From Hydrogenophaga crassostreae (GTDB taxonomy: Bacteria; Pseudomonadota; Gammaproteobacteria; Burkholderiales; Burkholderiaceae_C): a stretch of 64,000 nucleotides of DNA. A program made the position numbers and the translations under genes. Location of the stretch: positions 1,105,501 through 1,169,500 of the forward strand of contig NZ_CP017476.1 of NCBI RefSeq assembly GCF_001761385.1, in the 5' to 3' direction. The notes below the pieces were generated by a model. It was given only the letters and a program-made list of their open reading frames with translations, made no database searches and was not told where the DNA came from. This document shows, piece by piece, positions 9,005 through 17,822 of this stretch (positions are counted from its first letter, which is position 1; every line of letters starts with the position of its first letter).

Positions 9005-10109
9005 TCAGACCCCTTGTTTCAAGGACGCTTCGATGAAGGCATCAAGATCGCCATCCAGCACCTTTTGCGTCGCTGAAATTTCAACGTTGGTGCGCAGGTC
9101 TTTGATGCGGCTGTTGTCGAGCACGTAAGAACGGATCTGGTGACCCCAGCCCACGTCGGTCTTGGTGTCTTCCAGCTTTTGCTGTTCTTCTTGTTGCTTG
9201 CGCAACTCGTGGTCATACAGGCGCGATCGCAGGCGCTTCCAGGCCACATCGCGGTTCCCGTGCTGGCTGCGGCCGTCTTGACACTGCACCACGATCCCGG
9301 TGGGGATGTGGGTCAGGCGCACAGCCGAATCGGTCTTGTTGATGTGCTGACCGCCAGCGCCCGAGGCACGGTAGGTGTCGGTTCGCACATCAGACGGGTT
9401 GATGTTGATCTCGATGGAGTCGTCGACTTCGGGGTACACGAACACCGATGCAAAAGACGTGTGACGGCCGCCCGAAGAGTCGAAAGGGCTCTTGCGCACC
9501 AGTCGGTGTACACCGGTTTCGGTGCGCAGCAGGCCAAAAGCGTATTCGCCTTCGATCTTGATGGTGGCGCCCTTGATGCCCGCCGTATCGCCCGCGGATT
9601 CGTCTTCGATCGTGGTCTTGAAGCCTTTGCGTTCAGCGTAGCGCAGGTATTGGCGCAGCAACATGCTGGCCCAGTCGCAGGCTTCGGTGCCGCCCGCGCC
9701 GGCCTGGATATCCAGGAAGCAGTTCAGCGGATCTGCCGGGTTGCTGAACATGCGGCGGAATTCGAGTTTTTCGACTTCGGCGGCCACTTTGGCGGCTTCG
9801 CCTTCGATGGTGATCAGCCCGGCTTCGTCGCCATCGGCTTCAGACATCTCAAACAGCTCGCTGTTGTCGGCGAGTTCACCGGTCAGGCGATCGAGCACGA
9901 TCACCACATCTTCCAGCGATTTTTTCTCGCGACCCAGGTCTTGCGCCCGCTTGGGATCGTTCCAGACGGTGGGGTCTTCCAGCGCAGCTTCGACTTCTTT
10001 TAACTTGGATGCTTTGGCATCGTAGTCAAAGATACCTCCGTAACTCGGCCACCCGCTCGGTCAGGTCGGCGAGGGAATTGCGGATGGTGTTGGTGCGTTC
10101 GGCTTCCAT
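9005..10109 (-). CDS. prfB: Peptide chain release factor 2, with programmed +1 frameshift
   Basis: RF2 reads UGA and UAA stop codons and triggers peptide release on the ribosome. The gene is split: a short frame from ATG 10109 encodes MEAERTNTIRNSL...RRYL and reaches an in-frame TGA, and the main frame continues from there to 9005. One skipped base restores a 367-residue protein, the usual RF2 length. The recognition tripeptide is present as KSPFDSSGGRH and the catalytic motif as SGAGGQHINKTDSAVR. The interruption is the conserved autoregulatory site rather than a sequencing error. Confidence 0.97.
10025..10039 (-). promoter_or_regulatory. prfB programmed +1 frameshift site
   Basis: On the minus strand the sequence reads GGAGGTATCTTTGAC: an internal Shine-Dalgarno-like GGAGG a few bases before the slippery CTT-TGA-C. 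This is the textbook RF2 feedback element, where slow UGA decoding at low RF2 favours the +1 shift. Confidence 0.95.
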
Positions 10110-10205
10110 GATGGGCTTTCCTGTTGTGCGTTCAAAAGGGAGGATTTTCTCATGCGCACGATGGCATTCCCCGCTTTGTATGCCGGGTGTTGGCCGGGAG
10201 AAGCC

Positions 10206-10745
10206 TCAATAGCGCAAGGTGGCCCCGATCATGACCGCTGCGAAGCCCAGCCACCGGGTCTGAAGCGACACATTGGGTGTGATCTGGTAGCCCAATGTGG
10301 GCACGATGCCAGGAGAAAAACCGCCCACGTTGAAGGGCACCTTGTTTTGGTAGGGGTGCACGTAGCCATAGAGCGCGCCGGCGCTCACCGAGGTGAACAG
10401 TTTGGGCAGGGCAGGTATGGGATGTGGCCAGGTTTTCCCGACAAAGACGTACACCGACGGTTGGCCAAACGAGTTGGTGAACAGGCTGAAGCCACAGAAA
10501 CGGTCGTCCACCAGGTTTTGCTGGGCGCTCATTGCGAGAACCTGCCTGTGTTCATCGGATGGTGACCAGTGTCTCGTGTAGGTCGACACAAACACTTCCC
10601 GGTGGCCTGTGCCCGGTGGCTCGCTCAAGGCGTTGGCAAGCCCGGGACAGAGGGGGTTCTCGGCATGGGCGGCGGACGCGAGGAGGCATCCGATTGCGCT
10701 GAGCCACAACAAGCGGTAGATGAATGCCCTAGGATGCGGAGCCAT
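10206..10745 (-). CDS. Small exported, probably outer-membrane protein of unknown function
   Basis: A 179-residue protein with a signal peptide (hydrophobic LLWLSAIGCLLASAAHA, cleavage likely after A-H-A). The mature part is rich in aromatic residues alternating with polar ones, for example STYTRHWSPSDEH, GFSLFTNSFGQPSVYVFVGK, SAGALYGYVHPYQNKVPF and GFSPGIVPTLGYQ, and ends with ATLRY, an aromatic final residue typical of small outer-membrane beta barrels. It resembles a Burkholderiales family of about 180 residues that I have seen annotated loosely as a sn-glycerol-3-phosphate transporter, or as PagP-like. I cannot confirm either activity. The ATG at 10745 is chosen because the signal peptide starts there; it faces the divergent hydrolase gene with essentially no spacer. 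Confidence 0.65.
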   Translation of the reverse strand: MAPHPRAFIYRLLWLSAIGCLLASAAHAENPLCPGLANALSEPPGTGHREVFVSTYTRHWSPSDEHRQVLAMSAQQNLVDDRFCGFSLFTNSFGQPSVYVFVGKTWPHPIPALPKLFTSVSAGALYGYVHPYQNKVPFNVGGFSPGIVPTLGYQITPNVSLQTRWLGFAAVMIGATLRY

Positions 10746-10770
10746 GGGAAACCGGAAAAAACAAAAACAA

Positions 10771-11682
10771 ATGCGCCTGATCGCGCGGCGTGGCCTACAG
10801 GCGCTATGCGGCGCCGCTTTGGGTCTGGCGCTGTTGGCAACGGCGGGTTGCGCCAGCGTTGATGAGTGGGGTAGGGCGAAAGTGTACAGACCTACCGCGA
10901 TCAATGATCACCAAGTCTGGAAAGACCTTCTTTCTACCCGCCCTGATGTGCGCACGCTGGAGGTTGCTGTGGGGGACGGGGGCGGACGGGTCACGGTGCT
11001 CACCGTGCCGGCAGCCGAAGGTGTGGTGACCGCTGGCGAAGTTCGCGTTTTGTACCTGCACGGCACATTTCGCCACGCTTTTCGCAATCTGCCAAAAACG
11101 GTGCCAATGGCTGCGGCTGGCCTGACGGTCTTCGTACCGGACTACCGGGGCTGGGGCGTGTCGAGCCCGTTGTTGCCGAGCGAAGCATCCATTCAAGAAG
11201 ACGCGCTGGCGGTTTGGGAGGCGCTGCAAAGGCTGCCGCCAAACCATGGAAGTGGCTTGCCGGTGCGCTGGGTGATCTATGGGCATTCGATGGGCAGCGC
11301 GGTGGCTGTGGCTCTGGCGGACCAATTGAAGGCGAAAAACGCTTACTGTGCCTTGGTGCTGGAGAGTTCGTTCACCAGTTTTTCGGATGTGGCCTATGCC
11401 GCCGTTGGCTGGGTCGGGCGCGGGTTGGTGGCAATGGGCGATCAGCGAATGGACGCGGGTGCCCTGATGGCCAACGTGCAGCCCCCCGTGTGGTTCTTGC
11501 ACGGCGAGCAAGACAACACCGTGCCCATGCACCTGGGGCGACGCCTGTTCGAGCTGGCGCCACAGCCCAAAACCTGGGTGCAATGGCCTTTGGGGCACAG
11601 CGATTTGCACACCGACCCCACCGGCCGTTACGAACAGGTCTGGCGCGACATACGCAGCGCCTGCGAAAAGCAGCCGGCCTGA
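10771..11682 (+). CDS. Alpha/beta-hydrolase lipoprotein
   Basis: A 303-residue hydrolase with an N-terminal lipoprotein signal ending in the lipobox L-A-T-A-G-C, so it is probably anchored in the envelope. The alpha/beta-hydrolase signatures are LYLHGTFRHAF (oxyanion region), VPDYRGWGVS, the nucleophile elbow YGHSMGSA with Ser173, the acid-bearing HGEQDNTVPMHLG and the final histidine in LGHSDLH. The pattern resembles the BEM46/serine hydrolase group, but the substrate is unknown. ATG 10771 is chosen because it opens the signal peptide; an in-frame ATG at 10744 would add nine residues and overlaps the start codon of the divergent gene inside a CCATGG palindrome. Confidence 0.85.
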   Translation: MRLIARRGLQALCGAALGLALLATAGCASVDEWGRAKVYRPTAINDHQVWKDLLSTRPDVRTLEVAVGDGGGRVTVLTVPAAEGVVTAGEVRVLYLHGTFRHAFRNLPKTVPMAAAGLTVFVPDYRGWGVSSPLLPSEASIQEDALAVWEALQRLPPNHGSGLPVRWVIYGHSMGSAVAVALADQLKAKNAYCALVLESSFTSFSDVAYAAVGWVGRGLVAMGDQRMDAGALMANVQPPVWFLHGEQDNTVPMHLGRRLFELAPQPKTWVQWPLGHSDLHTDPTGRYEQVWRDIRSACEKQPA

Positions 11683-11697
11683 TGGCCTGTTGGCGCG

Positions 11698-12645
11698 CTA
11701 TCTGGCGGTGAAAAACCGCTCGAGCAGGGCGGCCAGCGCCTGGGGTTGATCGTGGTGCATCATGTGTCCCGCGTCTTGAATCACCGCGCTTTCGACTTGA
11801 GGGACCTGGATCAGGCGCTCAAGGTATTCGGCCAGGGTGAACTGGCCTTTCCACCACTGCGACAGGCTGTCGTCGCTGGCCGTGATGCTGAGCACCGGCG
11901 CGCTGATGCGGCGGTAGGTCGCCAGGGTTTCTTCAACCTGGTAAATGTGGGCGTTGCTGATTTTGTGGGCAGGTTCACCCAGGATCGCCCAGCGACCTTG
12001 CGCATTGGGCGCGGCCCAGTGGCTGGCGAGCCAGGTGGCTTTGTCTTCACCCAGCCGGGGGTTGGTTTTCATCAGGCGGCGGGCCACGCCGTCTACCGAG
12101 TCGTAGTCTTTCAAGGCGGTTTCGCCGCGGCGCAAGGCTTTGAGCTCGTCCATCCATTTGGCATACCGCTCAGGAGCCTGTGCAGGGCGGGTCGCCGGCA
12201 GACCAAAACCTTCAAGATTGACCAGACGGTTGATGCGTTCGGGGCGCACGCCGCCATACATCATGGCAATGTTGCCGCCCATGCTGTGGCCGACGAGGTC
12301 GACAGCGGCGCCTTCGCCCGCAAAGTGGTCGAGCAGCGCATCGAGGTCGGCCAGGTAATCTGGAAACCAGTAGCAATCGACCGATGCTGCGTTGGCCTGG
12401 TCTGCACCGATCAGCCTGCTTTGGCCAAAACCACGCCAATCGGGGGCGATGATCCACCGGTTTTGGGTCAGGGCGTCCACCATGAACTGCCATGATGCGG
12501 CGACGTCCATCCAGCCGTGCACCAGCACCAGCGGGGGGTGGTCGGGCTGGCGCTCACCCCACTGTAGGACGTGGTATTGATGGTCCCGTATGGGGACAAA
12601 CGTGCTGCGTGAAGGCTTCAAGGCTTGGTACATTCGATTGATCAT
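11698..12645 (-). CDS. Alpha/beta-fold hydrolase (cytosolic)
   Basis: A 315-residue soluble alpha/beta hydrolase without a signal peptide. It shows the oxyanion segment VLVHGWMDVAASW, the PDWRGFGQS loop, the nucleophile elbow VGHSMGGN with Ser121, an acidic residue in ITASDDSLSQWW and the catalytic histidine in DAGHMMHH. This arrangement fits esterase, dehalogenase or ring-cleavage hydrolases; nothing narrows the substrate. It converges with the lipoprotein hydrolase gene upstream and diverges from the acyl-CoA synthetase gene with a 23-bp gap, so their promoters must overlap coding sequence. Confidence 0.85.
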   Translation of the reverse strand: MINRMYQALKPSRSTFVPIRDHQYHVLQWGERQPDHPPLVLVHGWMDVAASWQFMVDALTQNRWIIAPDWRGFGQSRLIGADQANAASVDCYWFPDYLADLDALLDHFAGEGAAVDLVGHSMGGNIAMMYGGVRPERINRLVNLEGFGLPATRPAQAPERYAKWMDELKALRRGETALKDYDSVDGVARRLMKTNPRLGEDKATWLASHWAAPNAQGRWAILGEPAHKISNAHIYQVEETLATYRRISAPVLSITASDDSLSQWWKGQFTLAEYLERLIQVPQVESAVIQDAGHMMHHDQPQALAALLERFFTAR

Positions 12646-12668
12646 AAAGACACGGATGGAGACAAGCG

Positions 12669-14483
12669 ATGCGGCAGAGTCAAGGCAGAGACAGGTCCAG
12701 GCCCGGGCCGCAATCGGTCGCCAGCGTTGGCAGAGCAGCGGTGTCCGATGGGTACGAAGCGCTGCACGGTGGATTTGGGTGGTCCGTTCCGCACCAGTTC
12801 AACATGGCCGAGGTGTGTTCCAGGCGTTGGGCGAGCAATTCAGCCACCGCTGACCAAACCGCGGTGATTGCCTGTGACGCTGAATTGAAGGCGGTGCACC
12901 ACAGTTACGCGTCGTTGCAAGAGCAGGCCAACCGGTTGTCGAATGCATTGAAAGCCATGGGCGTGGGGCGAGGGGACCGCGTGGCCATCGTGATGCCGCA
13001 ACGTTTTGAGACCGCAGTGGCCTACATGGCGGTACTGCAAATGGGCGCTGTGGGCATGCCTTTGTCGCAGCTGTTTGGACCGGATGCGCTGGAGTTTCGC
13101 CTGCAAGACAGCGAGGCCAGGGTGGCTTTGTGTGATGGCAGCACGCTGGCGGCTGTGTTGTCGGTGAGTGGGCAGTGCCCGAATTTGCGCACGGCGGTGG
13201 GCCTGGGACTGGGCGCGGTCGCGTCCTCAGCAGCGGCCCTGGACTGGGCGACGCTGCTGAATCAGGCTTCAAACCGTTTCAAACCCGCGCAAACGCTGGC
13301 CGACGAGCCCGCTGTTTTGATTTACACCTCTGGCACCACCGGCAACCCCAAAGGCGCGTTGATTCCACACCGCGCCTTGATCGGCAATTTGACGGGCTTT
13401 GTTTGCAGCCAGAACTGGTTTGGCTTTGACCCGTTCGATGCCAGCGCACCATCTGAGGCCATTTTTTGGTCGCCGGCCGACTGGGCCTGGACAGGTGGTC
13501 TGATGGACGCCTTGTTGCCCACGCTGTATTTCGGCCGCCCGATCGTGGCGTTCAATGGCCGCTTCAGTCCGCAGACGGCCTTTGATTTGATGGAACGCCA
13601 CAAAGTAACCCACACGTTTTTGTTTCCCACGGCGCTCAAGGCCATGATGAAAGCGGTGCCTCAGCCGAAGCGGCAATACCGCCTGAACCTGCAAGCCATC
13701 ATGAGTGCGGGCGAGGCGGTTGGCGATGCCGTGTTTGCCTATTGTGAAAAGCAATTGGGCGTGACCGTGAACGAAATGTTTGGCCAGACCGAAATCAATT
13801 ACATCGTGGGCAATTGCGTGCGCCTGTACCCGGCCAGGCCTGGCTCCATGGGCAAAGGCTATCCGGGCCACCGGGTTGCTGTGATTGATGATGAGGGCCA
13901 GGAGTGCGCGGTCGGCGTGCCCGGTGATGTGGCGGTGCACCGGCTGGATCGCCATGGTGATCCCGATCCGATTTTCTTTTTGGGCTACTGGAAGAATGAG
14001 GCCGCCACGCACGGAAAATACACTGGCGATCCCGCGAACAGCTGGTGCCGAACAGGCGACATGGCCACCCGCGACGCCGAAGGCTACCTTTGGTACCAGG
14101 GGCGCTCGGACGACGTGTTCAAAGCCGCGGGCTACCGCATTGGGCCAAGTGAAATCGAAAACTGCCTGGTCAAACACCCTGCTGTGGCCAACGCCGCCGT
14201 GGTGCCCAAGCCCGATCCGGAACGCGGCGCGGTGGTAAAGGCCTATGTGGTGCTGGCGCAGGAGTACCTGGATGCCCAGAAAATTCGTGATGCCGAGGGT
14301 TTGCTCGCCTTGAAGGAGCGGCTCGCGAAAGCGCTGCAAACCCATGTGAAAGGGCAACTGGCGCCTTACGAATACCCTAAAGAAATCGAATTCGTTGACA
14401 GCTTGCCCATGACCACCACGGGCAAGGTTCAGCGACGGGTGTTGCGCTTGCAGGAGGAGGCGAGGGCGAGGGCCAGGCAATGA
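12669..14483 (+). CDS. AMP-dependent acyl-CoA synthetase
   Basis: A protein of up to 604 residues of the ANL superfamily that activates a carboxylic acid to an acyl-AMP and then an acyl-CoA. The P-loop-like motif LIYTSGTTGNPKGAL is near residue 217, the adenine-binding EMFGQTEINY block follows, and the C-terminal hinge GRSDDVFKAAGYRIGPSEIE and catalytic-lysine TTGKVQRR are intact. The general layout resembles medium-chain or acetyl-CoA synthetase-like enzymes (YEALHGGFGWSVPHQFN near the start). ATG 12669 has a good GGAG eight bases upstream; a GTG at 12741 would start just before the conserved part and is a plausible alternative. Confidence 0.92.
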   Translation: MRQSQGRDRSRPGPQSVASVGRAAVSDGYEALHGGFGWSVPHQFNMAEVCSRRWASNSATADQTAVIACDAELKAVHHSYASLQEQANRLSNALKAMGVGRGDRVAIVMPQRFETAVAYMAVLQMGAVGMPLSQLFGPDALEFRLQDSEARVALCDGSTLAAVLSVSGQCPNLRTAVGLGLGAVASSAAALDWATLLNQASNRFKPAQTLADEPAVLIYTSGTTGNPKGALIPHRALIGNLTGFVCSQNWFGFDPFDASAPSEAIFWSPADWAWTGGLMDALLPTLYFGRPIVAFNGRFSPQTAFDLMERHKVTHTFLFPTALKAMMKAVPQPKRQYRLNLQAIMSAGEAVGDAVFAYCEKQLGVTVNEMFGQTEINYIVGNCVRLYPARPGSMGKGYPGHRVAVIDDEGQECAVGVPGDVAVHRLDRHGDPDPIFFLGYWKNEAATHGKYTGDPANSWCRTGDMATRDAEGYLWYQGRSDDVFKAAGYRIGPSEIENCLVKHPAVANAAVVPKPDPERGAVVKAYVVLAQEYLDAQKIRDAEGLLALKERLAKALQTHVKGQLAPYEYPKEIEFVDSLPMTTTGKVQRRVLRLQEEARARARQ

Positions 14484-14512
14484 TCCCCCGCTGTGGCCCC
14501 TGCTTCTAGGGC

Positions 14513-15100
14513 TTATTGTTCGGTGATGAACACTTCAACGCGTCGGTTGGCCGCACGGCCGGCCGACGTTTTGTTGTCAGCAACAGGCTGGTCAGCGCCC
14601 CAGCCCTGTGTCGTGAAACGCTCGGCGGCCACTTTTTGGCCAATCAGGTAGTCGCGCGTGCTTTCTGCGCGCTTGGCTGACAGGGGCAGGTTGATGGCAT
14701 CAGAGCCCGTTGCATCGGTGTGACCGATGATTTCAATGGCGCTGCCGGGGTGCTTTACAAGCACTTCAGCCAGCGATTTCAACATTTTTGCCGACGAGCT
14801 TTTGATGGCTGCACTGCCCAGACCAAATGAAATGTCTGAAGGAATGACCAGCTTGATCCGGCCTTCTGCTGTGTCTCTGACTTCGACGCCCAGGGTTGTG
14901 AGGTCGTTGCGCAATTCGACTTGCTGAGCGGTCAGGCCAGCCGGTTCGGCAGGGGCTGTTGCCGCAGGCGCCGCCACCGCTGGCTGGTCTTTGTTTTCAT
15001 TGCTGGCATCGCTGGGTGGCGTGGTGCAAGCGGTCAACCATACGCAACTGAAGGCCAGACCCAGGGTGGCAGCGCGGTGAAAGATGATGGGTAGTGGCAT
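14513..15100 (-). CDS. OmpA-family (OmpA/MotB C-terminal domain) lipoprotein
   Basis: A 195-residue envelope protein with a lipoprotein signal ending L-T-A-C and an Ala/Pro-rich linker, followed by an OmpA-like peptidoglycan-binding domain in the C-terminal 120 residues. The domain hallmark is seen as EIIGHTDATGSD followed by LPLSAKRAESTRDYL and the closing AGRAANRRVEVFI. It probably ties the outer membrane to peptidoglycan. ATG 15100 has AAGAGG upstream and opens the signal peptide; a frame extension to 15256 lacks both. The 400 bp upstream, up to the aldo/keto reductase gene, are AT-richer and hold no gene that I recognise. Confidence 0.88.
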   Translation of the reverse strand: MPLPIIFHRAATLGLAFSCVWLTACTTPPSDASNENKDQPAVAAPAATAPAEPAGLTAQQVELRNDLTTLGVEVRDTAEGRIKLVIPSDISFGLGSAAIKSSSAKMLKSLAEVLVKHPGSAIEIIGHTDATGSDAINLPLSAKRAESTRDYLIGQKVAAERFTTQGWGADQPVADNKTSAGRAANRRVEVFITEQ

Positions 15101-15508
15101 GGTCTGTTTCCTCTTAAGAATGGATACGCGGTGAACAGATGAACTGAGCCCCGGCGCCTGTGCCCTGTTGGCAGGCCGACAGGGTGCTTGAATGCCATCG
15201 GGCGAACGGGTGGCGCAAGCGGTCAACGGTTCGTTTCGACATAAAAGCCCCTCCAATCATGCATGACATTCGTGTTTATGTAGTGCTTTTGACCAAATAG
15301 ACGGGTTATGCAGTAAGTTATTTGGTACTCAGGCACATTTCGGTTACAAGTACGCCGCACTGGGGTTTTGGCCAGTTTTTTCCGCTGAAAGCGCATGCCG
15401 TGGCCGGGTTCGCGAGATGCGCTGGAGACCGCAGCGCCGAAATCGAGGACATAAACTTGTGATCAGGCCGTCGTGCCTTAACCGTTCAATTGCGCTGGAG
15501 CCATACAT

Positions 15509-16552
15509 ATGAAAAAAGTCACCCTGGGGTCATCGACTCTGCAAGTTACGCCCATTTGCCTGGGCACGATGACTTTTGGCGAACAGGTCAGTGAGGCCGA
15601 TGCCCACGCCCTGTTGGATCGCTCGATGGAGCGTGGCATCAACTTCATCGATACGGCAGAGATGTATGCCGTGCCCGCCAAGGCAGAAACGTGTGGTGCC
15701 ACCGAAACCATCATCGGCAACTGGTTTGCCAAACGTCCGGGTGCGCGGGAGAAGTTGATTCTGGCAACCAAGGTGGCTGGCCCTGCACGGGGCATGCCCT
15801 GGATTCGGCCAGAGGTGAACAGGGCCGGAATCATCGAAGCCTGCGAAGCCAGCCTGCGACGCCTGCAAACCGATGTGATCGATCTTTACCAAATCCACTG
15901 GCCGGCGCGCAACGTTCCGGCGTTTGGTGCCTTGTATTTTGATCCCTCCAAAGACCGGCCATGTCCGACGGTGCTGGAGCAGTTGGAGGCCTTGGCCGAG
16001 TTGGTAAAAGCTGGCAAGGTGCGGTCGATTGGCCTGTCCAACGAGACGCCCTACGGTGTGCACGAATTCGTTCGTTTGGCGGAGCAGCATGGCCTGCCGC
16101 GGGTGGCCACGGTGCAAAACCCGTATTGCCTTCTCAACCGCAGCGTTGAGAACGGGCTCGATGAATCAGCACACCGCCTGGGTGTGGGCTTGCTGGCCTA
16201 TTCCCCATTGGGCTTTGGCTTGCTCACAGGCAAGTACGACGCCACAGGTCTGGTGGGCAACGCCGGGCGCATGTCGATTTACGAATCGATGCAAAAGCAG
16301 CGGTGGGGCCGACCAGAGTCGCTGGACGCAGCCAAGCGCTACAACGCGTTGGCGCGCGACCACGGTTTGTCTCCATCCCAGCTCGCGCTGGCGTTTTGCT
16401 ACAGGAACTGGCGTGTGGCCAGCACGATCATCGGCGTGACTTCGATGGCCCAGCTGAACGAGTGTCTGGATGCGTGGGACACCGAACTGTCGGTTGATCT
16501 CTTGAAGGAAATCGATCAGATCCGCTGGACTTGCCGCGACCCGGCGCAGTAG
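15509..16552 (+). CDS. Aldo/keto reductase, Tas-like
   Basis: A 347-residue NADP(H)-dependent oxidoreductase of the aldo/keto reductase superfamily, closely patterned on E. coli Tas. It begins KKVTLGSSTLQVTPICLGTM and carries FGEQVSEADAHALLD, the active-site tyrosine in DTAEMY, the lysine in ILATKVAGP, the histidine in YQIHWPAR and the cofactor-binding ASTIIGVTSMAQL near the end. Physiological substrate is unknown. It is preceded by a spacer of about 400 bp shared with the divergent OmpA-like gene. Confidence 0.92.
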   Translation: MKKVTLGSSTLQVTPICLGTMTFGEQVSEADAHALLDRSMERGINFIDTAEMYAVPAKAETCGATETIIGNWFAKRPGAREKLILATKVAGPARGMPWIRPEVNRAGIIEACEASLRRLQTDVIDLYQIHWPARNVPAFGALYFDPSKDRPCPTVLEQLEALAELVKAGKVRSIGLSNETPYGVHEFVRLAEQHGLPRVATVQNPYCLLNRSVENGLDESAHRLGVGLLAYSPLGFGLLTGKYDATGLVGNAGRMSIYESMQKQRWGRPESLDAAKRYNALARDHGLSPSQLALAFCYRNWRVASTIIGVTSMAQLNECLDAWDTELSVDLLKEIDQIRWTCRDPAQ

Positions 16553-16558
16553 ATTCAG

Positions 16559-16610
16559 CCCACCCCCGCGCCGCGCTTGCGGCGCGTCACCTCCTCCAGG
16601 GGGCAATGCC
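16559..16610. repeat. Short GC-rich dispersed intergenic repeat, copy 2
   Basis: Immediately after the aldo/keto reductase stop the sequence reads CCCACCCCCGCGCCGC, then a GC-rich inverted segment GCGCTTGCGGCGC and CCAGGGGGC. It matches the element at 2050 and the reverse complement of the element at 19071. Confidence 0.6.
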
Positions 16611-16676
16611 GGCCGGCCGGCGACGCCGGATCGGCGACGTTCCGGGTCTGGGTGCCTCGATCAGCAGAATATTTCA

Positions 16677-17168
16677 ATGGCCAAAAAAAATCATGTGAGT
16701 GAGACGCCAGCCACGGCCTGGCTGAAGGCGCATGGCGTGGTGTACACCGAGCACTCCTATGAGTACCTGGATCACGGCGGCGCGCAGCACAGCGCACAGG
16801 TGCTGGGGCTGGACCCGTTTGCTGTGGTCAAAACATTGATCATGCAAGACGAGGCTGCCAAACCTCTGGCTGTGTTGATGCATGGCAACCGAACGGTTTC
16901 GACCAAGAACCTGGCCCGCCAGATCGGTGCCAAATCGGTTGAGCCTTGCAAACCCGAGGTCGCCAACCGCCACAGTGGTTTTCTGGTGGGTGGTACCTCG
17001 CCGTTTGGTTTGAAGCGCGAGATGCCGATCTGGGTCGAGGCCTCTGTTCTGGCCTTGCCCACCATCTGGATCAATGGTGGTCGGCGCGGCTATCTGGTGG
17101 GGCTGGCGCCTTCGGTGCTCTCTGGTCCGCTTGGGGCTCGGCCTGTGACCTGCGCGCTGGCAGAATAG
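16677..17168 (+). CDS. ybaK: Cys-tRNA(Pro)/aminoacyl-tRNA deacylase, YbaK/EbsC type
   Basis: A 163-residue trans-editing protein that hydrolyses mischarged Cys-tRNA(Pro) or related aminoacyl-tRNAs. The YbaK fold is recognised from VVKTLIMQDE, the conserved lysine context TVSTKNLARQIGAKSVEPC and the GGTSPFG motif that forms the active site, ending with INGGRRGYLVGL. Length agrees with the 155-165 residues of the family. It lies 24 bp upstream of plsY on the same strand. Confidence 0.93.
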   Translation: MAKKNHVSETPATAWLKAHGVVYTEHSYEYLDHGGAQHSAQVLGLDPFAVVKTLIMQDEAAKPLAVLMHGNRTVSTKNLARQIGAKSVEPCKPEVANRHSGFLVGGTSPFGLKREMPIWVEASVLALPTIWINGGRRGYLVGLAPSVLSGPLGARPVTCALAE

Positions 17169-17192
17169 CCCTCTTTTTCTCAGGAGCCGCTT

Positions 17193-17822
17193 TTGACCGC
17201 TGTTTACCCTTTTCTGGCCACGCTGCTGGCCTACCTGATCGGCTCGCTGTCGTTTGCCGTGCTGGTGAGTCGCGTGATGGGGTTAAGCGATCCGCGCACC
17301 TACGGCAGCAACAACCCTGGTGCGACCAATGTGCTGCGCTCGGGCAACAAGGCTGCGGCCGTGTTGACGCTGCTGCTCGACGCCTTCAAAGGCTGGCTGC
17401 CGGTGGTGGCAGTGAAGTGGTGGGGCGAGGCCTGGGGTCTGGGTGATGGCACCGTGGCGCTGGTGGGGCTTGCGGCATTTTTGGGCCATTTGTACCCGGT
17501 GTTTTTCGGGTTCAAAGGTGGCAAGGGCGTGGCCACGGCTGCGGGTGTGATTCTGGCGTTCAATCCCTGGCTGGGGCTGGCATCGTTGGCCACCTGGCTG
17601 ATCATTGCGGTGTTTTTCCGCTATTCGTCATTGGCCTCGATCGTGACTGCGGTGTTCGCACCGTTTTTCTTCCTGCTGGGCAGCGGCAGCGTTTGGGACG
17701 CGCCCAGAGCACTGGTTGTGAGCCTGGCGCTGATGGGTTTGTTTTTGGTGTGGCGCCACGCCGAGAACATCAACCGCCTGATCGCAGGCAAAGAAAGCAA
17801 ACTGGGTAGCAAAAAATCATGA
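17193..17822 (+). CDS. plsY: Glycerol-3-phosphate acyltransferase PlsY
   Basis: A 209-residue integral membrane enzyme that transfers an acyl group from acyl-phosphate to glycerol 3-phosphate, the first step of phospholipid synthesis. Several hydrophobic segments alternate with the three cytoplasmic motifs: GSLSFAVLVSR, YGSNNPGATNVLRSG-NKAAAVLTLLLDAFKG and FGFKGGKGVATAAGV. The start is a TTG at 17193, preceded by CAGGAGC at a suitable distance; no upstream ATG fits. Its stop overlaps the next gene's ATG by four bases. Confidence 0.95.
   Translation: MTAVYPFLATLLAYLIGSLSFAVLVSRVMGLSDPRTYGSNNPGATNVLRSGNKAAAVLTLLLDAFKGWLPVVAVKWWGEAWGLGDGTVALVGLAAFLGHLYPVFFGFKGGKGVATAAGVILAFNPWLGLASLATWLIIAVFFRYSSLASIVTAVFAPFFFLLGSGSVWDAPRALVVSLALMGLFLVWRHAENINRLIAGKESKLGSKKS

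Noticed and set aside
6396..9128. A 910-codon open frame on the plus strand opposite pepN.
   Set aside because: It is a GC-rich codon-bias shadow of pepN: no start signal, low-complexity composition and no family motif, while pepN has all M1 signatures.
13269..14480. A 403-codon minus-strand frame opposite the acyl-CoA synthetase.
   Set aside because: It is a shadow frame; the plus-strand gene shows the complete ANL motif set.
15101..15256. An N-terminal extension of the OmpA-like lipoprotein.
   Set aside because: The signal peptide and the AAGAGG ribosome site support ATG 15100; the extension has no signal-peptide character.
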